Source: Aspidapion aeneum
Taxonomy: Eukaryota; Arthropoda; Insecta; Coleoptera; Brentidae
Length of the DNA: 64,000 bases
Reading direction: 5' to 3'
NCBI GenBank assembly: GCA_963576565.1
Contig: OY755046.1
Span: 68,787,719 to 68,851,718 of the forward strand
Under the pieces are notes generated by a model. That model saw only the letters and a list, made by a program, of their open reading frames with translations, was not told the origin of the DNA and searched no databases. Both the position numbers and the translations under genes were made by a program. This document shows, piece after piece, positions 21,201-33,298 of the stretch (position 1 is the stretch's first letter; each line of letters opens with the position of its first letter).

Positions 21201-24200
21201 CTATTGTGTAGTATCATCTGAAACGCAAAGATATATAAAAAATTTTGAAATCGGAGCAACTTTTTTTTTATCGAAAAAATTAGGATCACCATAGCTTACT
21301 CTACTATTGTGTAGTATCATCTGAAACGCAAAGATATATAAAAATTTTTGAAATCGGAGCAACTTTTTTTTATCGAAAAAATTAGGATCACCATAGCTTA
21401 CACTACTATTGTGTAGTATCATCTGAAACGCAAAGATATATAAAAATTTTTGAAATCGGAGCAACTTTCTTTATCGAAAAAATTAGGATCACCATAGCTT
21501 ACACTACTATTGTGTAGTATCATCTGAAACGCAAAGATATATAAAAAATTTTGAAATCGGAGCAACTTTTTTTTTATCGAAAAAATTAGGATCGCCATAG
21601 CTTACACTACTATTGTGTAGTATCATCTGAAACGCAAAGATATATAAAAACTTTTGAAATCGGAGCAACTTTTTTTTTATCGAAAAAATTAGGATCACCA
21701 TAGCTTACACTACTATTGTGTAGTATCATCTGAAACGCAAAGATATATAAAAATTTTTGAAATCGGAGCAACTTTTTTTTTATCGAAAACATTAGGATTA
21801 CCATAGCTTACACTACTATTGTGTAGTATCATCTGAAACGCAAAGATATATAAAAAATTTTGAAATCGGAGCAACTTTTTTTATCGAAAAAATTAGGATC
21901 ACCATAGCTTACACTACTATTGTGTAGTATCATCTAAAACGCAAAGATATATAAAAATTTTTGAAATCGGAGCAACCTTTTTTTTATGGAAAAAATTAGG
22001 ATCACCATAGCTTACACTACTATTGTGTAGTATCATCTGAAACGCAAAGATATATAAAATTTTTTGAAATCGGAGCAACTTTTTTTTTATCGAAAAAATT
22101 AGGATCACCATAGCTTACACTACTATTGTGTAGTATCATCTGAAACGCAAAGATATATAAAAAATTTTGAAATCGGAGCAACTTTTTTTTTATCGAAAAA
22201 ATTAGGATCACCATAGCTTACACTACTATTGTGTAGTATCATCTGAAACGCAAAGATATATAAAAAATTTTGAAATCGGAGCAACTTTTTTTTTTATCGA
22301 AAAAATTAAGATCACCATAGCTTACACTACTATTGTGTAGTATCATCTGAAACGCAAAGATATATAAAAAATTTTGAAATCGGAGCAACTTTTTTTTATC
22401 GAAAAAATTAGGATCACCATAGCTTACACTACTATTGTGTAGTATCATCTGAAACGCAAAGATATATAAAAATTTTTGAAATCGGAGCAACTTTTTTTTT
22501 ATCGAAAAAATTAGGATCACCATAGCTTACACTACTATTGTGTAGTATCATCTGAAACGCAAAGATATATAAAAATTTTGAAATCGGAGCAACTTTTTTT
22601 TTATCGAAAAAATTAGGATCACCATAGCTTACACTACTATTGTGTAGTATCATCTGAAACGCAAAGATATATAAAAATTTTTGAAATCGGAGCAACTTTT
22701 TTTTATCGAAAAAATTAGGATCGCCATAGCTTACACTACTATTGTGTAGTATCATCTGAAACGCAAAGATATATAAAAACTTTTGAAATCGGAGCAACTT
22801 TTTTTTTATCGAAAAAATTAAGATCACCATAGCTTACACTACTATTGTGTAGTATCATCTGAAACGCAAAGATATATAAAAAATTTTGAAATCGGAGCAA
22901 CTTTTTTTTATCGAAAAAATTAAGATCACCATAGCTTACACTACTATTGTGTAGTATCATCTGAAACGCAAAGATATATAAAAAATGTTGAAATCGGAGC
23001 AACTTTTTTTTATCGAAAAAATTAGGATCACCATAGCTTACACTACTATTGTGTAGTATCATCTGAAACCCAAAGATATATAAAAACTTTTGAAATCGGA
23101 GCAACTTTTTTTTTATCGAAAAAATTAGGATCACCATAGCTTACACTACTATTGTGTAGTATCATCTGAAACGCAAAGATATATAAAAAATTTTGAAATC
23201 GGAGCAACTTTTTTTATCGAAAAAATTAGGATTACCATAGCTTACACTACTATTGTGTAGTATCATCTGAAACGCAAAGATATATAAAAAAATTTGAAAT
23301 CGGAGCAACTTTTTTTTATCGAAAAAATTAGGATCACCATAGCTTACACTACTATTGTGTAGTATCATCTAAAACGCAAAGATATATAAAAATTTTTGAA
23401 ATCGGAGCAACTTTTTTTTTATGGAAAAAATTAGGATCACCATAGCTTACACTACTATTGTGTAGTATCATCTGAAACGCAAAGATATATAAAAAATTTT
23501 GAAATCGGAGCAACTTTTTTTTTATCGAAAAAATTAGGATCACCATAGCTTACACTACTATTGTGTAGTATCATCTGAAACGCAAAGATATATAAAAAAT
23601 TTTGAAATTGGAGCAACTTTTTTTTTATCGAAAAAATTAGGATCACCATAGCTTACACTACTATTGTGTAGTATCATCTGAAACGCAAAGATATATAAAA
23701 AATTTTGAAATCGGAGCAACTTTTTTTTTTATCGAAAAAATTAAGATCACCATAGCTTACACTACTATTGTGTAGTATCATCTGAAACGCAAAGATATAT
23801 AAAAAATTTTGAAATCGGAGCAACTTTTTTTTATCGAAAAAATTAGGATCACCATAGCTTACACTACTATTGTGTAGTATCATCTAAAACGCAAAGATAT
23901 ATAAAAATTTTTGAAATCGGAGCAACTTTTTTTTTATCGAAAAAATTAGGATCGCCATAGCTTACACTACTATTGTGTAGTATCATCTGAAACGCAAAGA
24001 TATATAAAAACTTTTGAAATCGGAGCAACTTTTTTCTTATCGAAAAAATTTGGATCACCATAGCTTACACTACTATTGTGTAGTATCATCTGAAACGCAA
24101 AGATATATAAAAAATTTTGAAATCGGAGCAACTTTTTTTTTATCGAATAAATTAGGATCGCCATAGCTTACACTACTATTGTGTAGTATCATCTGAAACG

Positions 24201-25203
24201 CAAAGATATATAAAAACTTTTGAAATCGGAGCAATTTCTTTTTTATCGAAAAAATTAGGATCACCATAGCTTACACTACTATTGTGTAGTATCATCTGAA
24301 ACGCAAAGATATATAAAAATTTTTGAAATCGGAGCAACTTTTTTTTTATCGAAAAAATTAGGATTACCATAGCTTACACTACTATTGTGTAGTATCATCT
24401 GAAACGCAAAGATATATAAAAAATTTTGAAATCGGAGCAACTTTTTTTTATCGAAAAAATTAGGATCACCATAGCTTACACTACTATTGTGTAGTATCAT
24501 CTAAAACGCAAAGATATATAAAAATTTTTGAAATCGGAGCAACTTTTTTTTTATCGAAAAAATTAGGATCGCCATAGCTTACACTACTATTGTGTAGTAT
24601 CATCTGAAACGCAAAGATATATAAAAACTTTTGAAATCGGAGCAACTTTTTTCTTATCGAAAAAATTTGGATCACCATAGCTTACACTACTATTGTGTAG
24701 TATCATCTGAAACGCAAAGATATATAAAAAATTTTGAAATCGGAGCAACTTTTTTTTTAACGAATAAATTAGGATCGCCATAGCTTACACTACTATTGTG
24801 TAGTATCATCTGAAACGCAAAGATATATAAAAACTTTTGAAATCGGAGCAATTTCTTTTTTATCGAAAAAATTAGGATCACCATAGCTTACACTACTATT
24901 GTGTAGTATCATCTGAAACGCAAAGATATATAAAAATTTTTGAAATCGGAGCAACTTTTTTTTTATCGAAAAAATTAGGATTACCATAGCTTACACTACT
25001 ATTGTGTAGTATCATCTGAAACGCAAAGATATATAAAAAAATTTGAAATCGGAGCAACTTTTTTTTATCGAAAAAATTAGGATCACCATAGCTTACACTA
25101 CTATTGTGTAGTATCATATAAAACGCAAAGATATATAAAATTTTTTGAAATCGGAGCAACTTTTTTTTATGGAAAAAATTAGGATCACCATAGCTTACAC
25201 TAC
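21201..25203. repeat. Satellite block A'' (near-identical copy of 15.2-19.2 kb)
   Basis: Matches block A with a constant offset of 5952-5953 and only scattered single-base differences. Its first nine to ten monomers are preceded by a further copy 922 bp upstream (the AGCTTACTCTACT variant is at 15341, 20371 and 21293). The near-identity indicates recent block duplication by unequal exchange, or an assembly duplication. Confidence 0.85.
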
Positions 25204-28200
25204 TATTGTGTAGTATCATCTGAAACGCAAAGATATATAAAAAATTTTGAAATCGGAGCAACTTTTTTTTTATCGAAAAAATTAGGATCACCATAGCTTA
25301 CACTACTATAGTGTAGTATCATCTGAAACGCAAAGATATATAAAAAATTTTGAAATCGGAGCAATTTCTTTTTTATCGAAAAAATTAAGATCACCATAGC
25401 TTACACTACTATTGTGTAGTATCATCTGAAACGCAAAGATATATAAAAAATTTTGAAATCGGAGCAACTTTTTTTTATCGAAAAAATTAGGATCACCATA
25501 GCTTACACTACTATTGTGTAGTATCATCTGAAACGCAAAGATATATAAAAACTTTTGAAATCGGAGCAACTTTTTTTTTATCGAAAAAATTAGGATCACC
25601 ATAGCTTACACTAGTATTGTGTAGTATCATCTGAAACGCAAAGATATATAAAAATTTTGAAATCGGAGCAACTTTTTTTTTATCGAAAAAATTAGGATTA
25701 CCATAGCTTACACTACTATTGTGTAGTATCATCTGAAACGCAAAGATATATAAAAATTTTTGAAATCGGAGCAACTTTTTTTTTTCTCGAAAAAATTAGG
25801 ATTACCATAGCTTACACTACTATTGTGTAGTATCATCTGAAACGCAAAGATATATAAAAAATTTTGAAATCGGAGCAACTTTTTTTTATCGAAAAAATTA
25901 GGATCACCATAGCTTACACTACTATTGTGTAGTATCATCTGAAACGCAAAGATATATAAAAATTTTTGAAATCGGAGCAACTTTTTTTTATCGAAAAAAT
26001 TAGGATTACCATAGCTTACACTACTATTGTGTAGTATCATCTGAAACGCAAAGATATATAAAAATTTTTGAAATCGGAGCAACTTTTTTTTATCGAAAAA
26101 ATTAGGATCACCATAACTTACACTACTATTGTGTAGTATCATCTGAAACGCAAAGATATATAAAAAAAATTTAATCGGAGCAACTTTTTTTTTATCGAGA
26201 AAATTAGGATCACCATAGCTTACACTACTATTGTGTAGTATCATCTGAAACGCAAAGATATATAAAATGTTTTGAAATCGGAGCAACTTTTTTTTTATCG
26301 AAAAAATTAGGATCACCATAGCTTACACTACTATTGTGTAGTATCATCTGAAACGCAAAGATATATAAAAAATTTTGAAATCGGAGCAACTTTTTTTTTA
26401 TCGAAAAAATTAGGATCACCATAGCTTACACTACTATTGTGTAGTATCATCTGAAACGCAAAGATATATAAAAATTTTTGAAATCCGAGCAACTTTTTTT
26501 TTATCGAAAAAATTAGGATCACCATGGCTTACACTACTATTGTGTAGTATCATCTGAAACGCAGATATATAAAAATTTTTGAAATCGGAGCAACTTTTTT
26601 TTTATCGAAAAAATTAGGATCACCATAGCTTATACTACTATTGTGTAGTATCATCTGAAACGCAAAGATATATAAAAAATTTTAAAATCGGAGCTACTTT
26701 TTTTTTATCGAAAAAATTAGGATCACCATAGCTTACACTACTATTGTGTAGTATCATCTGAAACGCAAAGATATATAAAATGTTTTGAAATCGGAGCAAC
26801 TTTTTTTTTATCGAAAAAATTAGGATCACCATAGCTTACACTACTATTGTGTAGTATCATCTGAAACGCAAAGATATATAAAAAATTTTGAAATCGGAGC
26901 AACTTTTTTTTTATCGAAAAAATTAGGATCACCATAGCTTACACTACTATTGTGTAGTATCATCTGAAACGCAAAGATATATAAAAATTTTTGAAATCGG
27001 AGCAACATTTTTTTTATCGAAAAAATTAGGATTACCATAGCTTACACTACTATTGTGTAGTATCATCTGAAACGCAAAGATATATAAAAAAATTTGAAAT
27101 CGGAGCAACTTTTTTTTTATCGAAAAAATTAGGATCACCATAGCTTACACTACTATTGTGTAGTATCATCTGAAACGCAAAGATATATAAAAAATTTTGA
27201 AATCGGAGCAACTTTTTTTTTATCGAAAAAATTAGGATCACCATAGCTTACACTACTATTGTGTAGTATCATCTGAAACGCAAAGATATATAAAAATTTT
27301 TGAAATCGGAGCAACTTTTTTTTTATCGAAAAAATTAGGATCACCATAGCTTACACTACTATTGTGTAGTATCATCTGAAACGCAAAGATATATTAAAAA
27401 ATTTGAAATCGGAGCAACTTTTTTTTACCATAGCTTACACTACTATTGTGTAGTATCATCTGAAACGCAAAGATATATAAAAATTTTTGAAATCGGAGCA
27501 ACTTTTTTTTTATCGAAAAAAATTAGGATCACCATAGCTTACACTACTATTGTGTAGTATCATCTGAAACGCAAAGATATATAAAATTTTTTGAAATCGG
27601 AGCAACTTTTTTTTACCATAGCTTACACTACTATTGTGTAGTATCATCTGAAACGCAAAGATATATAAAAATTTTTGAAATCGGAGCAACTTTTTTTTTA
27701 TCGAAAAAATTAGGATCACCATAGCTTACACTACTATTGTGTAGTATCATCTGAAACGCAAAGATATATAAAAATTTTTGAAATCGGAGCAACTTTTTTT
27801 TATCGAAAAAATTAGGAACACCATAGCTTACACTACTATTGTGTAGTATCATCTGAAACGCAAAGATATATAAAAAATTTTGAAATCGGAGCAACTTTTT
27901 TTTTATCGAAAAAATTAGGATCACCATAGCTTACACTACTATTGTGTAGTATCATCTGAAACGCAAAGATATATAAAAATTTTTGAAATCGGAGCAACTT
28001 TTTTTTACCATAGCTTACACTACTATTGTGTAGTATCATCTGAAACGCAAAGATATATAAAAATTTTTGAAATCGGAGCAACTTTTTTTTTATCGAAAAA
28101 ATTAGGATCACTATAGCTTACACTACTATTGTGTAGTATCATCTGAAACGCAAAGATATATAAAAATTTTTGAAATCGGAGCAACTTTTTTTTATCGAAA

Positions 28201-29076
28201 AAATTAGGATCACCATAGCTTACACTACTATTGTGTAGTATCATCTAAAACGCAAAGATGTATAAAAAATTTTGAAATCGGAGCAACTTTTTTTTTATCG
28301 AAAAAATTAGGATCACCATAGCTTACACTACTATTGTGTAGTATCATCTAAAACGCAAAGATATATAAAAATTTTTGAAATCGGGGCAACTTTTTTTTTA
28401 TCGAAAAAATTAGGATCACCATAGCTTACACTACTATTGTGTAGTATCATCTGAAACGCAAAGATATATAAAAATTTTTGAAATCGGGGCAACTTTTTTT
28501 TATCGAAAAAATTAGGATCACCATAGCTTACACTACTATTGTGTAGTATCATCTAAAACGCAAAGATGTATAAAAAATTTTGAAATCGGAGCAACTTTTT
28601 TTTTATCGAAAAAATTAGGATCACCATAGCTTACACTACTATTGTGTAGTATCATCTGAAACGCAAAGATATATAAAAATTTTTGAAATCGGGGCAACTT
28701 TTTTTTTATCGAAAAAATTAGGATCACCATAGCTTACACTACTATTGTGTAGTATCATCTGAAACGCAAAGATATATAAAAATTTTTGAAATCGGAGCAA
28801 CTTTTTTTTTATCGAAAAAATTAGGATCACCATAGCTTACACTACTATTGTGTAGTATCATCTGAAACGCAAAGATATATAAACATTTTTGAAATCGGAG
28901 CAACTTTTTTTTTATCGAAAAAATTAGGATCACCATAGCTTACACTACTATTGTGTAGTATCATCTAAAACGCAAAGATATATAAAAATTTTTGAAATCG
29001 GAGCAACTTTTTTTTTATCGAAAAAATTAGGATCACCATAGCTTACACTACTATTGTGTAGTATCATCTGAAACGC

Positions 29077-29201
29077 AACCACTAGGGACCAGGAACCAGC
29101 GAATCGAGAAATGAATTTTTGAAGAGTTAAAATAAAAGAAGGGAGTTCGAAAAAGACTGCTTAAGGAGAGAACCGTCAGTAGTCACTACTGAGCCGCCAT
29201 A
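29077..29201 (+). pseudogene. Exon-3 duplicate fragment right of the satellite
   Basis: ACCACTAGGGACCAGGAACC, GAATTTTTGAAGAGT and CCGTCAGTAGTCACTACTG follow the same part of exon 3 as 13956-14010 and 14200-14240. This fragment meets the last satellite monomer at GAAACGCAA and is cut on the right by the Tigger-type element. Confidence 0.75.
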
Positions 29202-29203
29202 TA

Positions 29204-29810
29204 CAGTGAAACCTCTCCTTGCGGACACCTCTATTAAGCGGACACTCCCTTTAGGCGGACAAGTTATTTGGAACCACGCTTTTACCTATTTGTTTACATG
29301 TAGAATTCACTCCTATAACCGGACACTCTAATAACCGGACGCGGACAATTTTTGTTTGTTAAAAATTTTTTAAACCTCCCTTAACCGGACGCGAACCTCT
29401 GACAACGGGACGAAGCGCTGCACAACATGGGCACAAATATTATTTAGTATGTTGGCAACAACGCACTCTGCAGCCGGGGAATTACCTCTTTCCGTTTTAA
29501 TGTATTTACAACATATTTTATTCGGCGGGGGCGGGACTGCTGTGTTTTATTTTTATTGTTCAATTGGGTAGTAAAAGATCTCTTTGAAATAGTGCCTAGT
29601 ACAAAACTTCTTAGTTTACGTGAAAAAAATGTTGTTAACGTTTCAGAGAAGGAACATCTATCAGCACGAAAGATCGCTAAAAAATTTAATATCGGAAAAA
29701 CTCAAGCAACAGAAATTGTTAATAAATATATATTGAAATTTCGCAATTCCCTCTCATAAGCGGACAAAATCGACGGAACCGTGAGTGTCCGCTTATGGGA
29801 GGTTTCACTG
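29204..29810 (+). mobile_element. Tigger/pogo-type element with transposase N-terminal fragment
   Basis: A 607-bp element with ends CAGTGAAACCTC and GGGAGGTTTCACTG flanked by TA on both sides (29202-29203 and 29811-29812). AGCGGACA motifs repeat in both terminal regions. At 29556-29759 an open frame contains LLSLREKNVVNVSEKEHLSA, RKIAKKFNIGKTQATEIV, a CENP-B/psq-type helix-turn-helix as at the N-terminus of Tigger transposases; the catalytic DDE domain is absent. It is inserted inside the decayed exon-3 duplicate. Confidence 0.9.
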
Positions 29811-29812
29811 TA

Positions 29813-29970
29813 TTATCAAAAATAAAAGACGGGGGTCTAAAAAATACTACTTAAGGAGCGAACAGTCAGTAGCCACTACTGGGGCGCCATCTATCGCCAA
29901 AATGAAAGACAGGGAATCTCAAAGACTAATTATTGAGGAACTAACCGTTAGTACCAACTTATAGATAAAG
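29813..29970 (+). pseudogene. Exon-3 duplicate fragment between two insertions
   Basis: ATAAAAGACGGGGGTCT, CTTAAGGAGCGAACAGTCAG, TAGCCACTACTGGGGCGCCA and AATGAAAGACAGGG are copies of the exon 3 coding repeat with frame breaks. Together with 29077-29201 and 30956-31010 it is one duplicate split by later insertions. Confidence 0.75.
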
Positions 29971-30955
29971 ATCAAATCAAATCAAATCAAAATTAGCTTT
30001 ATTAGTCAGAATACAATAGTATACATTGACAAAGCCTTGCTTATCTAAAGTACAAATATCCAACTAAAAGCTTTAAAACTATGGAGATACATTAATCCCT
30101 ATCAAAATAACAATAATAGAAAAACTAAATAAAGTTTAAAAATAAATTTAACTAACATTTGATGTACCTACTTTTAATTGCTAACGCTATAATTTTATTT
30201 AAGTTCAAATACAAAAATTGGCTTTATTAGTCAGTTTACCAAAGTAGACATTGACAAAAGCCTCATTTATCCAATTATAGTCTATTGAACACTAAATAAT
30301 TATTATTGATTTAAAATTATTTAAATAAAAAAAAAAGTCAAACAGTCAAACTTAAAACTATATAAAAATCGGTTAAAATAAGAAAAATCTAAAATTTGAT
30401 TAAAACATAACGACGCCAAAATTTAAATTCAATGAAAATTATTGATTTAAAATTATTTAAAATAAAAAAAGTAAGTCAAACTTAAAACTATAGATAAAAA
30501 TTGGTAAACACAATAAAAAGCTAAAACTTAATTAAAACAAAACGACGTCAAAATTTACATTCAATAAAATCAAAACCCCACGATCTGTGTCAGATTTTGT
30601 CAGATAAACCTAAATATAAAAATAAATAGTTTCAGTCAGCAAAGTATTCTTCCAAAGTATAGTAAGCTTTGCTCGCTAAAAAATCTTTTGTTTTTCTTCT
30701 AAATTTCCCTAGATTTTTTATTTCTCGAAACTCAACTGGCAAATGATTAAAAAGCTTTTTTCCATTGTAAATAAATGAGTTTTTAACCAAAGTTGAGCGA
30801 GGTATAGGAAGATTAAGAGTAAAAGTATTACGAGTGTTATACTGTCTAGGTAATAATAATTCATGACGATTCTTTTTAAACATTAAACATACAGTTTCTA
30901 AAATAAAAATACAACACAAAGTTAAAATTCTATGCCTCAAAAAAAGAGGCCTGCA
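29971..30955 (-). mobile_element. Jockey-superfamily retrotransposon 3' end
   Basis: The minus-strand frame 30940-30632 reads ILTLCCIFILETVCLMFK, RQYNTRNTFTLNLPIPRSTL, VKNSFIYNGKKLFNHLPVEF, FLASKAYYTLEEY and a stop: the C-terminal end of RT proteins of Jockey/CR1-like insect elements. The 3' UTR contains a duplicated GGCTTTATTAGTCAG segment and ends in an ATCAA/TTGAT repeat (29971-29995 on this strand). It is flanked by the 8-bp direct repeat AGATAAAG (29963-29970 and 30956-30963). 5'-truncated. Confidence 0.85.
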
Positions 30956-31010
30956 AGATAAAGGGAGAAAGTCTACAAAAAAGCTGTTGAGAAACGAAAC
31001 ACACTGGTAG
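30956..31010 (+). pseudogene. Last fragment of the exon-3 duplicate
   Basis: AAGCTGTTGAGAAACGAAAC continues the exon-3-type repeat (compare CTTGAGAAACGAAACGTC at 14130) after the retroelement insertion, shortly before the acceptor of exon 4. Confidence 0.55.
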
Positions 31011-31031
31011 CATTTTTTGTGTTTTTTTTAG

Positions 31032-31127
31032 GATCCTTAGGAACAAAAACTGCTGATTCGATTATAAAAAATTTAAAAGTCAAAATATCAACCGAATCTG
31101 AGGTGGGCGAAGAAACTACTCAACAAG
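31032..31127 (+). CDS. SSNA1-like exon 4
   Basis: 96 bases after a GTGTTTTTTTTAG acceptor; with the last G of exon 3 it reads GSLGTKTADSIIKNLKVKIS, TESEVGEETTQQ, then G before GTACCT. The donor is weak. Phase 1 on both sides. No family recognised; support is phase, splice acceptor and coding-like composition. Confidence 0.6.
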
Positions 31128-31224
31128 GTACCTTACCTCAATAATTAATACCAATCTAGTAACTGTAACTTAATAAATTTAAAAAAAGAAAAATATAAAT
31201 AATTTGAAAAAACATTTTTTGCAG

Positions 31225-31284
31225 ATAATGTGGTTTCTGATATCCCAATAAGTGATTACTCAACAATAAGTGAAGGTGGAATAG
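31225..31284 (+). CDS. SSNA1-like exon 5 (small)
   Basis: 60 bases after ATTTTTTGCAG: DNVVSDIPISDYSTISEGGI plus one base, ending at GTAAGG. Phase 1 on both sides. Short and acidic/hydroxyl-rich; could be an alternative exon because skipping it keeps the frame. Confidence 0.5.
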
Positions 31285-31297
31285 GTAAGGAACAATA

Positions 31298-32056
31298 AAG
31301 AGTTTTTTCTACAAGCGTGCGGAAAGTGTTACTTTTCCGCACGTATTTTAGGTTTAAAAAGTATTTTTTCTATAAGCGTGCGAAAAAGTCCACTTTTCCG
31401 CACGCATTTTAGTGTAGAAAGTGCCACTTTTCCGCACTAGTGCGGAAAAATATTTTTTCCGCACTAGGGCGGAAAAGTAAATTTGTTAAAAATTAGACCG
31501 TTCAAAATACATTTGTATCTTTCCTAGCACACGAAATATCCTAAAAATATTCAAATTGACTAAAATTCTGCTATATTTTCAATATTTTCGATAAAATAAA
31601 GTTTTCAGTAAAATAGGTTCAAATTATAAGTTTTAAACCTCCCCGGTATAAATATCGTCATTGTCAATGTCAAACAACAATGAACACTAGTGGTTTTAGA
31701 TTTGGCATCTTAAATCACCATAGCAACAAAGTACAAACAAACTGTCAAAACAAAGCCAATTTTGCAGATACAAGCGTCTTTTGAATTCTTCAAACAAAAA
31801 AATCAGATTTTCAATGGATTCTTCGGACGAAGATCTACCCCAGTCAGTTCTAGAAGCCGCTAGAATGTGAATAATAATAATTGATTTGATTAAAACGTTT
31901 TGAATATAAATAATTTCACGCTTATAGAAAAAATAGTGTACCTAACTCGTGCGTAAAGTGTCTTTTCCGCACTTGATTGCTGGCCAAACTCCGCTATCGC
32001 GTCGTTTGGCCATCTGCAATCGCGTGCGGAAAAGAGGCACTTTCCGCACTAGTTAG
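31298..32056. mobile_element. Crypton-like non-autonomous element, fragment 1
   Basis: Both ends are crowded with GTGCGGAAAAGT / ACTTTTCCGCAC in either orientation (31310-31480 and 31950-32056). In the middle, at 31814, a short frame MDSSDEDLPQSVLEAARM starts like the N-terminus of insect Crypton-type tyrosine recombinase proteins (acidic ...LP..VL.AA..). A related fragment at 33596-33955 has the continuation. Family assignment is tentative. Confidence 0.5.
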
Positions 32057-32514
32057 GTAAACTAACTTAACTAACTTAAGAATCGGTACCTTAATATTAC
32101 TTTTTTCGGTGTCCTTAACTGTCCAAATAGTTTTCAAAAACCGGCCATGTCAAGGTTTTAATGTTTTAAATCCGCATGGCAACGATTATACAATACAAAC
32201 ACAGTATACCAATTAAAAAATAGTAATGACAAATCGGCTTTCCCGCCAAATATTTTTAGCGCCACACCCGGTACTTTTAGTTCAGGACAACAGCTCCGCG
32301 ATGGCGCTATCCCAGCAGAAAATGCACCGTTAAGCCCTGTATCCTGCGTGTCTTTAAATGCCTTTTGGAATTTGAATTTGTCAAGCACTTTATGTGCACA
32401 TAGATAAAACCAAGATAAAACTCATAAAACTTGTCAAATTTGTTTTGCGCGAAGATTTTTTTTATGTTCGCGAAGCGAATTTTGTTCACATTCTCTTGAG
32501 ATGAAAATCCAAAA
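32057..32514. other. Intron 5 segment, unassigned
   Basis: Moderately GC-rich patch at 32220-32350 (AGCGCCACACCCGGTAC, GATGGCGCTATCCC) with no long frame and no visible inverted ends. Nothing recognised. Confidence 0.4.
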
Positions 32515-33035
32515 AATACTCTGCCAATATATGGGCCCCTAAGCTCACACTAGGTACTATAGTTATAGTTTACGTGTGACCTAATATAACTAAAAACTGA
32601 AATATATTTTATTCAATTCCAGACTAAATTACCTTTTGATTGATACCACACAAGCCATGTTTTGACTTAAACTCAAATTTTTAAAATCTACCCCCACCCT
32701 TAAAAAAAACAAAAACTAAAATGTATTTTGTTAAACTACTGACTCAATTACCTTTCGTTTGATATCACACACGCCATATTTTCACTTAAACTCTAATTTT
32801 TGAAATATACCCCCACACTTAAAAAAAAAAAATTAAAATGTATTTTGTCTAACTCCAGACTCAAGTACCTTTCGTTTGATATCACACACCCTTTTATTTG
32901 GTTTGTGTTCGGTGGATTTTGTTCATTTTTAAATGGGACTATCTCGACCCAAGACCCAGCCTAGGTACCAAATTTCATTAAAATCGGCCAAGCGGTTTTT
33001 GAGTTATGCGCGTTGGTCGTTACAGACAGACATAC

Positions 33036-33076
<41 letters not shown>

Positions 33077-33077
33077 T

Positions 33078-33123
<46 letters not shown>

Positions 33124-33298
33124 GGCGCAATAAAAAAGTTTCAAAATCATCTGAAACGCAAAGATATATAAAAATTTTTGAAATCGGAGCAACTTTTTTT
33201 TTCTCGAAAAAATTAGGATCACCATAGCTCACACTACTATAGTATAGTATATGTGTGAGCTAACTCACACTACTATAGTATAGTATATGTGTGAGCTA
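32515..33298 (+). mobile_element. Hairpin-ended (ACAG)n element 1
   Basis: Left end ACTCTGCCAATATATGGGCC then a hairpin AGCTCACAC...GTGTGACCT; two to three copies of a ~119-bp internal unit (GACTCAATTACCTTTCGTTTGAT); a constant block with GGGACCATCTCGACCCAAGA and CGGTTTTTGAGTTATGCGCG; an (ACAG)n run at 33022-33123; then a segment equal to one satellite monomer (from ATCATCTGAAACGCAAAGAT to CACCATAGCTCACACTACT) and a terminal hairpin ending GTGTGAGCTA. The terminal hairpin is present twice in tandem (33227-33262, 33263-33298). No protein is encoded; frames through the ACAG run are artefacts. Confidence 0.85.

Larger units (their letters stand above)
14417..29078. repeat. 103-bp satellite array, about 142 copies
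   Basis: A head-to-tail array of one unit: ATCATCTGAAACGCAAAGAT, ATATAAAAATTTTTGAAATC, GGAGCAAC, a T8-10 run, ATCGAAAAAATTAGGATCAC, CATAGCTTACACTACTATTG, TGTAGT. Units are 102-104 bp, differing mainly in the T run and a few substitutions; three units near 27425, 27615 and 28008 lack the ATCGAAAAAATTAGGATC part. Every unit has a short dyad ACTAC/GTAGT at the junction. The minus strand has chains of 60-190-codon frames that are only satellite translation. The unit matches the last ~100 bases of the dispersed elements at 33140, 40290, 42940 and others, which have CTCGAA where the array has ATCGAA. Block duplications inside the array are listed separately. The array lies in intron 3 of the SSNA1-like gene. 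Confidence 0.98.

Noticed and set aside
14526..28936. Dozens of minus-strand frames of 60-196 codons repeating phrases such as LYIFAFQMILHNSSVSYG.
   Set aside because: They are translations of the 103-bp satellite; the unit length (3n+1) makes the frame rotate from monomer to monomer and long versions only appear where indels keep phase.
14417..29078. A CRISPR-like array, because of regular repeats with short dyads.
   Set aside because: There are no unique spacers: the whole 103-bp unit is repeated, and the genome is eukaryotic with introns.
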